Source: Bacillota bacterium
Lineage (GTDB): Bacteria; Bacillota; Dethiobacteria; DTU022; PWGO01
Direction of reading: 5' to 3'
DNA: 64,000 bases
Assembly: GCA_012518215.1 (NCBI GenBank)
Contig: JAAYSV010000008.1
Coordinates: forward strand, 1 to 64,000
The notes beneath the pieces are model-generated. The model made no database searches, was not told where the DNA came from, and saw only the letters and a program-made list of their open reading frames with translations. Made by a program: the position numbers and the translations under genes. Of the stretch, positions 17,262-25,988 are shown piece after piece. Within the stretch, counting starts at the first letter, position 1; every line of letters begins with the position of its first letter.

Positions 17262-17699
17262 CTACTTGCCCACGCTCCGGTCAGCCCAACCTGTCGTGGC
17301 TTCGGGAATGCTGTCCAGTTTGCCGGAATATGGCTTGACATCTATCAAAGGGGTACCATCTATGGCTTCTACCCCCCGGACATGCAGGACATTGCCTTCC
17401 CGTTGCAATAAATCGGCCACGCAAAAAGCGATGGGGTTGGGGCGGGATGGTGAACGGCAGGCAAAAACACCCCTTGGCTCCTCGCCGAAGGGTGTCCTGG
17501 TCTGCAGCACGTCTCTCGAGGCCAGGTGAAACCAGTAGAGAACAATCAAGTGTGAAGATCTTTCAACATCTTTGAGCCCCTCGGCATATTCCGGAAAAAT
17601 CTCCAGTTTGACCTGGAGATCGGAAAGCCGCCCTTGACGGGGAGCATCCGCAGGTACACGATAGGGGCTATGAATGGTTCCGATAGGTAACAAATTCAA
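17262..17699 (-). CDS. TrmO/TsaA-family protein
   Basis: A 145-residue beta-barrel protein of the TrmO (YaeB/VirR) family. Characterised members use SAM to methylate the t6A37 base of tRNA. Motifs include IGTIHSPY at residues 6-13, LIVLYWFHLA, the RSPSRPNPIAF segment near 80 and VRGVEAIDGTPLIDVKPY. TTG at 17699 is used, with GAGGTGG six bases upstream. Short homologues like this occur next to metal-related genes, where a tRNA role is uncertain. Here it stands between fmdE and the ABC importer. A pair of 20-bp-spaced direct repeats lies just upstream, resembling the pair in front of fmdE, which suggests a common regulator. Confidence 0.8.
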   Translation of the reverse strand: MNLLPIGTIHSPYRVPADAPRQGRLSDLQVKLEIFPEYAEGLKDVERSSHLIVLYWFHLASRDVLQTRTPFGEEPRGVFACRSPSRPNPIAFCVADLLQREGNVLHVRGVEAIDGTPLIDVKPYSGKLDSIPEATTGWADRSVGK

Positions 17700-17719
17700 C
17701 GTCCGCCACCTCGCTTTCC

Positions 17720-17748
17720 CGTATTATTAAATTTATTTTCGTGTTACC
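17720..17748 (-). promoter_or_regulatory. Direct-repeat operator before trmO-like gene
   Basis: On the plus strand CGTATTATT (17720) and CGTGTTACC (17740) are spaced exactly 20 bp start to start, with an AT-rich spacer AAATTTATTTT. The layout and spacer match the element at 18465-18492 in front of fmdE. It ends about 20 bp before the trmO-like start. It could be a binding site for a common transcription factor. Confidence 0.5.
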
Positions 17749-17830
17749 ACAAAACCTTAAAAAACACCGGGGAGGGTTTCCCAGGTCTTTGTTGCAAAAA
17801 GCCATTGTCCTTGACTGTTTCACGTACCGT

Positions 17831-18448
17831 CTATGCCATCCAGCCACGAGAATATTTATCAGAGCAGGGGATACATGCCGGTTTGCCATCTTTTATACGC
17901 GCTCTGGGCTCCATGACTTTCTCCCCACACTGGGAACAGATCACCGAAGAAAAAATACGCGCCTTTTCCGGTGGATTGAAATCTTTCAATTCCTCCACCC
18001 GGCAGACCTCTGAAACGGGGCATGACAGGATACGTTCCTGTTTTTCTTTTGTTTTATCACGAAATAATTTTTTTTCTTTCTCATTTGCTTCCCCGCCGAA
18101 TACTTTCTTGCGGAGAAGATCCATTTCCTCATCCTCTTCTTCTTGCTGATCATCGAAAATGATGCGAATCGCCTTGCCGCTCTTGCGCAATACAAATGTA
18201 TATACCGGCTTGCCGAAATCATGAAAGATAAGGTTGCCTTTTCCCAGGGTGCATCCGGTGATAAACTGTATGGCATCCACCGCGCAGCTGTCATTCTCAA
18301 CGATAGCCAGTATTTCCTCGTCAATGTCGCGGTCAGCCTCCAGGTTTTTCAGGGCAGCCTCCGCAACCTTGAAACCCCACGCCAGCCCTATACATTCATG
18401 CCCATGGAAAGCAACCGCTTTTTCCCACAGAGCCCGATCATATGCCAT
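17831..18448 (-). CDS. FmdE-family protein with C-terminal zinc ribbon
   Basis: A 205-residue protein of the FmdE family, first seen with molybdenum formylmethanofuran dehydrogenase operons. ATG at 18448 follows GGAGGAGGG by seven bases. Residues 10-100 hold FHGHECIGLAWGFKVAEAAL, whose His/Cys cluster binds metal, then VENDSCAVDAIQFITGCTLGKGNL. The middle is charged and helical. The C-terminus is a Cys4-type zinc ribbon, ICSQCGEKV and ACIPCSDKYS. The organism need not be a methanogen; FmdE homologues are common in anaerobic bacteria near Mo/W-linked genes. It heads a minus-strand group with the TrmO-like gene and the ABC importer. The function is unproven. Confidence 0.85.
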   Translation of the reverse strand: MAYDRALWEKAVAFHGHECIGLAWGFKVAEAALKNLEADRDIDEEILAIVENDSCAVDAIQFITGCTLGKGNLIFHDFGKPVYTFVLRKSGKAIRIIFDDQQEEEDEEMDLLRKKVFGGEANEKEKKLFRDKTKEKQERILSCPVSEVCRVEELKDFNPPEKARIFSSVICSQCGEKVMEPRARIKDGKPACIPCSDKYSRGWMA

Positions 18449-18464
18449 TTGATTACCCTCCTCC

Positions 18465-18492
18465 CGTGTTACCAAGTTTAATTTCGTGTTAC
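18465..18492 (-). promoter_or_regulatory. Direct-repeat operator before fmdE
   Basis: Two CGTGTTAC octamers (plus strand, 18465 and 18485) are exactly 20 bp apart with spacer CAAGTTTAATTT. They lie just downstream of the TATAAT hexamer at 18497-18502 and before the ribosome binding site, a place suited to repression. A related pair lies at 17720-17748. Confidence 0.55.
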
Positions 18493-18496
18493 TTTC

Positions 18497-18525
18497 ATTA
18501 TACAATATTCTTTGTTATTGTTGAA
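18497..18525 (-). promoter_or_regulatory. Putative promoter of fmdE
   Basis: Minus strand: TTCAAC (18525-18520), a 17-bp spacer, then a perfect TATAAT (18502-18497). The -35 box is weak, which would fit an activated or regulated promoter. Confidence 0.5.
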
Positions 18526-18608
18526 TATCCTGCCAGAATAAAAATTATTTTTTTAATTGACGGAATTTGTCGATTTCAATTCTTGAAAAACTGCATGGCT
18601 ACAACTGT

Positions 18609-19877
18609 TTATTTTTTTTCCGTGGATTCTTGTTGTGGAGGATCAACCGGGTTTGCAGTATTGGTGCCGCCATTTTCTGCTTCAGCGAGGATTTTCCGTA
18701 CCACGGTTCGGTTTATTCTCTCTCTATTCAAACCCATCGGCGTCTCTGTCAGGCCAGAGAAGCCTTGCCTCGAGGCTTTTTTCCTATCTTCGTGCAGGAT
18801 CGCCCGCAGAACGTTCCTGCAAATCCGGCGCGATAGCTTCCGGGGGTCTTTCCCCTGCCTGACTTCTCCCTCAAAATATATTCTCAATCGGGGATCTGCG
18901 ATCAGTATTTCAATCTCGTCTTCATCCAGCAAGTATTTAACATGGAATCTTTCACGGCAAGTTTCCGGCAATTCGGGGATCATCTTTTTCATTTTTTTGA
19001 TCCACTCTTTTTCAAGGTGGATAGGCGGGAGATCGGGGTCGGGAATAGAAAAATAGTTGGGATGGGCAGCTGCCCTTTCCAGGAGGCGGGTTTTGCCTGC
19101 CGCCTCATCCCAAGAATATGTTTCCACAATTCCTTCCCCTTCCGTTCCGCCCCTGTCGCAAGCCCGGTGCTGCAATTCATATGCAAGCGCTTTCCCCACG
19201 TGGTCGATAGAGGTGATGTTTTTGATTTTCAGCACTTCACCCTGCCGACCGCCGATATCGGGTTTTGAAAAGATGTCTATATCATAAAATAAAGATCCTT
19301 TTTCACCGATGCTGCCCGATACGCCGATATAGGTCAGCAATAACCGTATTTCTTCCAGGTAAAGCTGTGCTTCCCCGGGCGTGAAGAGGTCGGGATCGGA
19401 TACAATCTTGATCATGGCAACTCCCGCCCGGTTGAAATCGATTCCTCCCGCACAGCCGCTCCCGGGCATCCGTTCATGGACTGTTTCTGCCGGGGCTTCT
19501 TCGAGTTCAACCCGTGCTATCCTTGCCATCCCCTTCCCCCGGAAAGATTTCATTTTCAAATAGCCGTTCGAACCCAGGGGAGAAAAATGCTGGCAGATCA
19601 GGTACCCCCTGGGCAAAAGGGGGTTGGCGTAGTGTTTGCGGTCAAAACAGAGGTGTCCGGCCGGTGAGCAGTTCAGGGTTAAAGCGGTGACAACAGCGAG
19701 TTCCAGGGCCCGCCCATTCAGCACGGGCAAGCTACCGGGCAACCCAAGACAAACCGGGCAGCAACGACTATTTGGCGGAGCAGCTTCGGAAGATGCACTG
19801 CAGGAACAGAAAAGTTTGGTGCGGGTTTTTATCCGGGCATGAACCGTGAGCCTGGTCATAGTTTCATGTTCTTTCAA
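18609..19877 (-). CDS. gatB: Divergent Asp/Glu-tRNA amidotransferase subunit B
   Basis: This is the kinase-type subunit of GatCAB, which activates Glu-tRNA(Gln)/Asp-tRNA(Asn) for transamidation. It has 422 residues against about 475 usually. Recognisable motifs are TKLFCSCSA, CCPVCLGLPGSLPVLN, FDRKHYANPLLPRGYLICQ, IDFNRAGVAMIKIVSDPDL, KNITSIDHVGKAL and PDPDLPP. However the family's GLEVH is LTVH here (Glu replaced by Thr), HLEED is ELEEA, and DYRYFPDPD has become NYFSIPDPD. The C-terminal YqeY-like tail is short. TTG at 19877 has GGGAGGAG ten bases upstream. It follows gatA by 25 bp. It may still be functional, or the set may have shifted specificity. Confidence 0.8.
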   Translation of the reverse strand: MKEHETMTRLTVHARIKTRTKLFCSCSASSEAAPPNSRCCPVCLGLPGSLPVLNGRALELAVVTALTLNCSPAGHLCFDRKHYANPLLPRGYLICQHFSPLGSNGYLKMKSFRGKGMARIARVELEEAPAETVHERMPGSGCAGGIDFNRAGVAMIKIVSDPDLFTPGEAQLYLEEIRLLLTYIGVSGSIGEKGSLFYDIDIFSKPDIGGRQGEVLKIKNITSIDHVGKALAYELQHRACDRGGTEGEGIVETYSWDEAAGKTRLLERAAAHPNYFSIPDPDLPPIHLEKEWIKKMKKMIPELPETCRERFHVKYLLDEDEIEILIADPRLRIYFEGEVRQGKDPRKLSRRICRNVLRAILHEDRKKASRQGFSGLTETPMGLNRERINRTVVRKILAEAENGGTNTANPVDPPQQESTEKK

Positions 19878-19902
19878 GGTCTTTTTTCTCCTCCCGCCGA
19901 AG

Positions 19903-21366
19903 TTATTTTGGTTCAGGCGGCGTCAACGGTGGATACAATTTTTCCACGGCCGTGGCAACCTGGAAAAGAAGCTCCTCTTTCATGGGCGGAGCCGTGAACT
20001 GCATGCCCACCGGCAGATTGCCTTCGGAGAGGCCGGCAAATACCGATACAGCCGGAAACCCGGCCAGGGACGCCATGATCGTGCATATGTCCGAAGCATA
20101 CATCTGCAAGGGGTCATGAACCTTCTCTCCTATTTTGAATGCCGTGGTTGGTGCCGTGGGCTCCAGTAACAGATCGCAGTGCCTGAAAGCACACCGCATT
20201 TCATCCCTTATCAATGCCCGAACTTTGAGTGCTGCCGAGTAGAAGTTCTCTTTCTGTTCGTTCCGGAGAAGGTATGTTCCGAGAATGATCCGGCGCTTGA
20301 CTTCCATTCCCGGGCCTTTGTAGCCTGAAGAGGGTACCCCTTTGCTGAAATGGCTGCCGTTCCCGGAATCAATTCCGTAACGCAAAACATGATGTCCCAG
20401 GTTTGAAGATGCTTCCACCGTGTTGATCAGATAGTATACTGCCAGGGCATAATCAGCATGGGAAAATGATACCTCCGTTATCTCTGCCCCCAGGTCCTGC
20501 AGATATGTTGCTGTCTGGTCAAGCCTGCCTGCAACCTCTTCGTCGAAATAAGCATCCTTCTGGCCCCTGATTACCCCCACGGTCATATCGGAGATTTTTT
20601 TCTCGATTGTTCCCGGTCGACAGCCCCCCGCCGTGTGGTAAACAAGAGTGGTGGAATCGTGGGGATCATATCCGGCCAGGAGATGAAAAAGAGCCGCCCC
20701 GTCTGCAACATTCGCACCGAGAATGCCAACCTGATCCATGGATGAAGATAGGGGTAGAAGGCCATAACGCGAGATGCACCCGTACGTGGGACGTAGCCCG
20801 AAAAGACCACAGAAGGCGGCCGGCTGGCGCACGGAACCTCCCGTGTCCGATCCCAGGGCCAACGGTGCTTCATGAGCAGCCACCGCAGCGGCCGATCCGC
20901 CGCTGGAACCGCCGGGGGCCTTCTCCACGTCCCATGGATTGTGTGTGGGAAAGAAAGCCGAGTTCTCGGTGGATGAACCCATCGCGAATTCATCCATATT
21001 GGTCTTGCCGAGAATCGGCAATCCCGCTTCACGGAGTTTTTTTACTACCGTGGCATCATAGGGAGGGATATATTTTTTCAGTACATTGGAAGCACAGGTC
21101 GTGCTGATTCCCCGGGTGCAGATATTGTCTTTAACAGCCACGGGCACACCGGCCAGCGGGTGCAGTTCCTCCCCCGCCACTCGTCTGGAATCCACCTGAC
21201 GGGCCGTTTCCAGGGCATCATCCGGGGAGAGGGAGATGAATGCCTTGATTTTCTTCTCCATTCTCTCGATGCGTACCAGGAAACTGTTGACCACATCGAC
21301 AGCGGAAATTTCTTTTCTCTTCATCAGGCGGGATAGTTCCAGGGCATTGTACTCGCATAATTTCAT
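19903..21366 (-). CDS. gatA: Asp/Glu-tRNA amidotransferase subunit A
   Basis: The amidase subunit of GatCAB, releasing ammonia from glutamine for transfer to mischarged tRNA. The 487-residue length is normal. The amidase-signature triad is visible: Lys79 in VAVKDNI, a cis-Ser in APGGSSGGSAAA (about 154), and the nucleophile Ser178 in GSDTGGSVRQPA. Also typical are GKTNMDEFAMGSSTENSAF and SSMDQVGI. ATG at 21366 has GAGGAG 11 bases upstream; the frame's 71 upstream codons overlap gatC and lack homology. The order is gatC-gatA-gatB on the minus strand. The subunit is canonical, in contrast to its divergent GatB. Confidence 0.93.
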   Translation of the reverse strand: MKLCEYNALELSRLMKRKEISAVDVVNSFLVRIERMEKKIKAFISLSPDDALETARQVDSRRVAGEELHPLAGVPVAVKDNICTRGISTTCASNVLKKYIPPYDATVVKKLREAGLPILGKTNMDEFAMGSSTENSAFFPTHNPWDVEKAPGGSSGGSAAAVAAHEAPLALGSDTGGSVRQPAAFCGLFGLRPTYGCISRYGLLPLSSSMDQVGILGANVADGAALFHLLAGYDPHDSTTLVYHTAGGCRPGTIEKKISDMTVGVIRGQKDAYFDEEVAGRLDQTATYLQDLGAEITEVSFSHADYALAVYYLINTVEASSNLGHHVLRYGIDSGNGSHFSKGVPSSGYKGPGMEVKRRIILGTYLLRNEQKENFYSAALKVRALIRDEMRCAFRHCDLLLEPTAPTTAFKIGEKVHDPLQMYASDICTIMASLAGFPAVSVFAGLSEGNLPVGMQFTAPPMKEELLFQVATAVEKLYPPLTPPEPK

Positions 21367-21490
21367 GTTTGTCCGTTCTCCTCGATTCTTCCGCAAACAA
21401 ATTGAAGCTCTCGTATCCTGCCAGGGAAAGGGCATGCAATTTCTTGAAAAATTTATTTTGGCGGATTGCATGCAGCAAATATCCACAATA

Positions 21491-21769
21491 TTATGGCAAG
21501 TTATTTTTATTTTTTTCCGGGAGCAGAAGAACGCTTTCCAGTATTTCCTCGCAAGCAAGAGAAGGGCCGACCCTGTCATCCCTCAGCACGTCAGGGCCAA
21601 TGGAAAGATGCAGGGCAGATCCGGTTGTTGCGACATCGAGCTGGCGCAATTTGACCATGATGTCGAGCATCAAATTCAACTGCCCCAGAAGATATTTTTC
21701 TTCTTTGTGACTCAGTTCAAGACGCACGCATGCTGCCAGTTCCTTGATCGTGGCAAGTGTACCTTTCAT
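21491..21769 (-). CDS. gatC: Asp/Glu-tRNA amidotransferase subunit C
   Basis: A 92-residue GatC, the small belt subunit that holds GatA and GatB together. The N-terminal helix region IKELAACVRLELSHKEEKYLLGQLNLMLDIM has the GatC pattern (A-LARLELSEEE-like). The C-terminal third is less conserved and lacks the usual LREDE motif. AAGGGG lies eight bases before the ATG. It is first in the gatCAB unit; gatA follows after a 124-bp gap. Confidence 0.8.
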   Translation of the reverse strand: MKGTLATIKELAACVRLELSHKEEKYLLGQLNLMLDIMVKLRQLDVATTGSALHLSIGPDVLRDDRVGPSLACEEILESVLLLPEKNKNNLP

Positions 21770-22082
21770 GCAAAACGCCCCTTCCCTTCCGGCCCATCTT
21801 CCCTGATCCGGCTTGAAGCAAACCTGATCCCGGCAATCATGAGGATATTTCAGCTATTGCAAACTCCTTCATCACCGGCAAGTTCCTTCAGTGACCCGGC
21901 AATACCCGGGCCACCATTGCCCGGATGGTACTTCCATCATGAAATGTAGAATACTCTTTGTTAAGAAATGCGGTCCTTCTGCCACCCATGATCGGGCAAA
22001 GATACACCCGCACTTCTGCCAATCTGTGCAGATTGAAATTACCATCCGTTTTTTGGCGATAGGAAAATAGGTCGATGTAATT
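21770..22082. other. Intergenic between gatC and purC, no gene seen
   Basis: A GC-rich inverted repeat of the CCCGGCAATACCCGGG type lies near 21895-21935, and the region probably carries the gatC promoter on the minus strand. No credible coding frame, RNA gene or clear terminator was found. Confidence 0.4.
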
Positions 22083-22778
22083 CTATTTTTCTGTTTCCAG
22101 CAAAAGTTTTTCCAGTTCCAGGGGCTCGATACAGGTGCCGTCCTTGCGATAGGCCCTCATGCATCCCCCCGATATTTCATCGATCAAGGTGATCTGCCTG
22201 TCTTTACCCACCCTGCCGAACTCAAGCTTGATGTCATACAATTCGGCATCTTTCCGGGCAAGTTCTTCCTTGATGATGCCGGCAATTTCCCTGGTCATCT
22301 CTTTCAATGTTCGGTATTCATCCGGGGAGAGTATTCCCAACATCTCCAGAGCATCGGCGCTGATCGGCGGATCGCCGCGTTTGTCATCCTTGAGGGTGAT
22401 TTCCACAAAAGCATCGAGGGGCTCTCCTTCCTCGACATACAGACCGTAGCGGCGCAAAAAACTGCCCACGGCCCTGTAACGGCAAATCACCTCGATCCCT
22501 TTGCCGAAAATTTCCGCGGGTTTGACGATCATCGATGCCTTTTCTATATCGGCATCGATATAATGAGTCGGTATTCCCCTCTCTTCCAGAATCTCAAAAA
22601 ACAACTTGCTAATTCCCAGGCCGGCCCTGCCGGCTCCCTCCACCGATAAACCGATGGTGTTTGCACCCGGATCAAACTTGCCGTCTGTTCCGGTCAGGTC
22701 ATCTTTGAATTTAAGCAGATAATTTCCGTCTTTCAGAACATAGATATCCTTGGTCTTGCCCGTCAATAGTAGTTTCAT
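22083..22778 (-). CDS. purC: Phosphoribosylaminoimidazole-succinocarboxamide synthase
   Basis: SAICAR synthetase of de novo purine biosynthesis, ligating aspartate to CAIR with ATP. The 231-residue length is typical. Motifs are LLTGKTKDIY, KFKDDLTGTDG (usually DDATAFNG), GIPTHYI, EVICRYRAVGSF and KLEFGRVGKDRQITLIDEISGG. The DDLTGTDG variant occurs in clostridial-type PurC. The gene stands alone here, with no other pur gene in the window. Upstream, 22779-23105 carries no gene. Confidence 0.93.
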   Translation of the reverse strand: MKLLLTGKTKDIYVLKDGNYLLKFKDDLTGTDGKFDPGANTIGLSVEGAGRAGLGISKLFFEILEERGIPTHYIDADIEKASMIVKPAEIFGKGIEVICRYRAVGSFLRRYGLYVEEGEPLDAFVEITLKDDKRGDPPISADALEMLGILSPDEYRTLKEMTREIAGIIKEELARKDAELYDIKLEFGRVGKDRQITLIDEISGGCMRAYRKDGTCIEPLELEKLLLETEK

Positions 22779-23105
22779 CGTTTTTCCCCCATACAGTCAT
22801 GTCAAAAAGATTATATATTATAAGATTTGTAGAAACAACAAGCCCGGCACAGGTTCAAACCGATTATCAAAAAATGACTGCGAAGTTCCCCTTGCCGTGA
22901 ATCGCAGACAAATTCAATCCATTCTTTCTACCTGTTCATTGCCGGTCAGGGCCATGTCTTGTCAAAGACAATATTCAGGGATTTTGGCATGGATCAGCAT
23001 TATCCCCCTGCGCCATTTCCCCGTGAATAATTGAACAGGAATGGAAATATAAATCTAGTAAGGAACCGAGCCATCTTTCCATATATTTTTGGATACTTAT
23101 TACAT

Positions 23106-23135
23106 TTGACAGACATTGCAGAATTGTGCTATTAT
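23106..23135 (+). promoter_or_regulatory. Promoter of acyl-CoA ligase gene
   Basis: TTGACA (23106-23111), 18-bp spacer, TATTAT (23130-23135), about 85 bp before the ATG at 23219. The preceding 22779-23105 has no credible gene. Confidence 0.65.
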
Positions 23136-23218
23136 TTTCACGATTCTATGATTATACATATTTCCGGCCTTTCAAAATTGTCTTGAAAAACAAAAGCTTG
23201 GATCAGGGAGGGGATATC

Positions 23219-25054
23219 ATGACTCAGTTCAAGGAAAACAACATCGCTGCCGTCTTTCAAAACAAAGCAGCCAGGTACAGGGAAAAGGCTTACGCCATGT
23301 ACAGAAAAGGAGGGGAAGGAGGGCCTTACACCGACATTTCATGGAGCGAAATGAATGAAATGGTCAAAGGGCTTTCTTACTACCTTCTTTCCCGGGGTGT
23401 AGAAAAGGGCGACCGGATCGCGATATTTTCCGATAATCGTTACGAATGGCACGTAGCCGCTCTGGCCATAAATTCAATTGGGGCAGTCGATGTGCCTATC
23501 TATGCCACCAATTCAACCGAAGAAGCAGAATTTATACTGGCCGATTCCAGTGCAACAATTTGCCTCTGCGGTAGCGTAGACCAGCTGGAACGTGTTCTGA
23601 AAGTCAGGGACAATCTGACCGATTTGAAGGAATACATCGTCTTCGATGATTATAGCGGCGGCGCAGAAGGGGTCAAAACCTTTACCCAGTCCCTGGCCGA
23701 GGGAAAAGCCAATCCAGCAGAGGATGAGTTTGTGAATCGATTGAATTCCATCCAATCCGATGATCTTTCAACCCTGCTTTACACTTCCGGAACAACAGGA
23801 GATCCCAAAGGTGTCATGCTGACTCACAATAACCTGTATTCCAATGTCGAAAACACCCTCCATGACATGGTCGACAAAAAGACGGGGAAACCCCTGCTCA
23901 CGGAAGATGATCTTTTTCTTTCGTTCCTGCCTCTGTCCCATTCACTGGAAAGGACAGCGGGATTCCATGGCGCCCTTACCAGGGGAGCCAAAACAGCCTT
24001 TGCCGTCAACATCAACACATTGCTGGATGATTTTGTTGAAGTCAGGCCTACCATCATCATCAGCGTGCCGCGCATATACGAGAAGGTACATGCCGGAATC
24101 CTGGCCAATATAGCCGGGTCCTCGGCCCTGAAAAAAGTTTTCTTCAACTTTGCCACCAAACAGGCCCGGCTCAATATTGACAAGGTCTGCAAAGACCAGG
24201 AAATCAACAGTTTCAAGTACAAACTTGCTGATAAACTTGTTTTTTCCACCCTGAAAGAAACTTTGGGAATGGACCGTCTCAGGTTTGCAATATCTGGCGG
24301 GGCGCCTCTCTCCCAGGATGATTGTGAATTCTTTGTCGGCATGGGCTTCAAAATCCTGGAAGGTTTCGGGTTGACGGAAACATCCCCCATCACCCATTTC
24401 AATCGTCCGTGGCATATGAAACCTGGCACCGTGGGCTTGCCTATCAAAAATACCGAAGCCAGAATATCGGCCGACGGTGAGCTTCTGATCAAAGGGCCCC
24501 AGGTTATGGCCGGATATTACAAAAATAAGGAAGCAACAGAAGAAGTCATGACCCCGGATGGTTTTTTCAAAACGGGGGACATGGGGGAAATCGATGAAGA
24601 AGGTTTCTTGAAGATTACCGGGCGGATCAAAGACATCATCGTCACTGCCGGTGGGAAAAATATCTCCCCACAGAACATCGAGAATAGCGTCAAGGGTTCC
24701 CGTTTCGTCGAGCAGATAGCAATTATCGGTGATAGGCGCCGTTTCCTCTCGGCCCTCATCGTTCCGGCATTTCCGGAACTGGAAGCCTGGGCCAAACAAC
24801 AAGGGATTTCTTTTACAGATTCCTCCGCCTTGCTTACCAATCCGCAGGTACTGGATCTGTATCGGAAAGAAATCGATGAGCACACGACTCAATTTGCCAG
24901 GGTGGAACAGATCAGGCAGTTTACACTGATCAAGGCGGAATGGTCCCAGGAAACGGGCGAACTTACCCCCACCCAGAAGATAAAGAGGAAAGTGGTCAGT
25001 GAAAAATATGCTCCCCAGATCGATGCCATGTACGATGTGGAGAATACCGGATGA
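23219..25054 (+). CDS. Long-chain acyl-CoA synthetase (AMP-forming)
   Basis: A 611-residue ANL-superfamily ligase of the FadD15/FACL type that activates fatty acids to acyl-CoA. ATG at 23219 is chosen for AGGGAGGGG five bases upstream. Motifs are LYTSGTTGDPKGVMLTHNN near residue 180, LPLSHSLER, ISGGAPLSQD, EGFGLTETSP near 380, KTGDMGEIDEEGFLKITGR near 455, and a C-terminal TPTQKIKRK with the catalytic lysine. A long middle helical insertion is usual in this subfamily. It is monocistronic with its own promoter and a strong hairpin after the stop. Confidence 0.9.
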   Translation: MTQFKENNIAAVFQNKAARYREKAYAMYRKGGEGGPYTDISWSEMNEMVKGLSYYLLSRGVEKGDRIAIFSDNRYEWHVAALAINSIGAVDVPIYATNSTEEAEFILADSSATICLCGSVDQLERVLKVRDNLTDLKEYIVFDDYSGGAEGVKTFTQSLAEGKANPAEDEFVNRLNSIQSDDLSTLLYTSGTTGDPKGVMLTHNNLYSNVENTLHDMVDKKTGKPLLTEDDLFLSFLPLSHSLERTAGFHGALTRGAKTAFAVNINTLLDDFVEVRPTIIISVPRIYEKVHAGILANIAGSSALKKVFFNFATKQARLNIDKVCKDQEINSFKYKLADKLVFSTLKETLGMDRLRFAISGGAPLSQDDCEFFVGMGFKILEGFGLTETSPITHFNRPWHMKPGTVGLPIKNTEARISADGELLIKGPQVMAGYYKNKEATEEVMTPDGFFKTGDMGEIDEEGFLKITGRIKDIIVTAGGKNISPQNIENSVKGSRFVEQIAIIGDRRRFLSALIVPAFPELEAWAKQQGISFTDSSALLTNPQVLDLYRKEIDEHTTQFARVEQIRQFTLIKAEWSQETGELTPTQKIKRKVVSEKYAPQIDAMYDVENTG

Positions 25055-25112
25055 GATGGTGAAAAAATGTGGGCTCCGAAGCCCATCTATAACGATTTGA
25101 ATGGTGCAGCAA

Positions 25113-25140
25113 GGCGGCAGGTTCGGTTGAACCTGCCGCC
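25113..25140. terminator. Perfect hairpin terminator
   Basis: A 12-bp perfect stem GGCGGCAGGTTC/GAACCTGCCGCC with a four-base loop, then GAAATTTTG. It separates the convergent acyl-CoA ligase gene and the minus-strand gene ending at 25173. The T-run is weak, but the stem is very stable. Confidence 0.7.
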
Positions 25141-25172
25141 GAAATTTTGAAATAAATATCAGCCAGGACGTT

Positions 25173-25757
25173 TCAACCAACAAGTTCTTTCAGTTTCATC
25201 AATTCGCAAGGCCTGTGTTTGTCCGCACATATCAGCAACCAATCCCCACCCATGCTCCGGATATCTTTTTCTATGGAGGGGGCAACCTCGATACCGTATC
25301 GATCCGTAATTATAACACCGAGATCCTGTAAACCGGGATGAAAATCTCCATACTGACCATGCTCCGGAAACAATTGCTCGATGATGCCGGAATATAATTC
25401 ATTTTCATCGGCATATTTTTCATAGTAATTCCTGACAGTCGCAAGAATATCGTTCTCCTTGACCATGGAATTGGGGTGAATGATCTCGTTGTTGGAATTG
25501 TTGAGAAAAAACGTGGCATAGTTCTTTTTCCTGGTTCCAATCCGGCCGACGATGTCCCTTATTATTTCCGCTGTCAAATCAAGATCCACCAGATTGGAAA
25601 GTTTGAAATAAAAAATACCACTGCGGAAACTCCGACATTCCCCACCTTCTCCCCCCGACAACGCAATATTTTCCGCGGAATCTTCATCCTTCCCTTTCAG
25701 GGATAAAATTAACCGCTCCAGATTCTCCTTCCAGGATGATAATCTTGACTCTTGCAT
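25173..25757 (-). CDS. Hypothetical protein
   Basis: A 194-residue soluble, acidic protein that I do not recognise. It has no signal peptide or membrane segment. Features are SWKENLERLILSLKGKDEDSAENIAL at the N-terminus, KKNYATFFLNNSNNEIIHPNS in the middle and DRYGIEVAPSIEKDI near the end. ATG at 25757 is used (AAAGGA 12 bases upstream); an ATG 20 codons earlier at 25817 is an alternative. Codon choice resembles its neighbours, so it is probably a real gene. It runs convergent with the acyl-CoA ligase and lies downstream of another small unknown gene on the same strand. Confidence 0.6.
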   Translation of the reverse strand: MQESRLSSWKENLERLILSLKGKDEDSAENIALSGGEGGECRSFRSGIFYFKLSNLVDLDLTAEIIRDIVGRIGTRKKNYATFFLNNSNNEIIHPNSMVKENDILATVRNYYEKYADENELYSGIIEQLFPEHGQYGDFHPGLQDLGVIITDRYGIEVAPSIEKDIRSMGGDWLLICADKHRPCELMKLKELVG

Positions 25758-25988
25758 TTTACATGCCAGTCCTTTCTTTATTTGATTTGAAATATTAAAA
25801 TATCGGTGATAATTCAAAGCTGTAGAGTTTCGGTAAACCTGGGTGACAGAAATTGTGATAATTTGATTTTACCTGAAAAAGTCGTAAATTGGAAGACTTC
25901 CAGGAATGATCACTGACAACATGTTTTCATGAAAGAATTGAATTGGAAGGTATTTTGAGTGTAAATTTGTGAAATATCCTGTTTTTGC

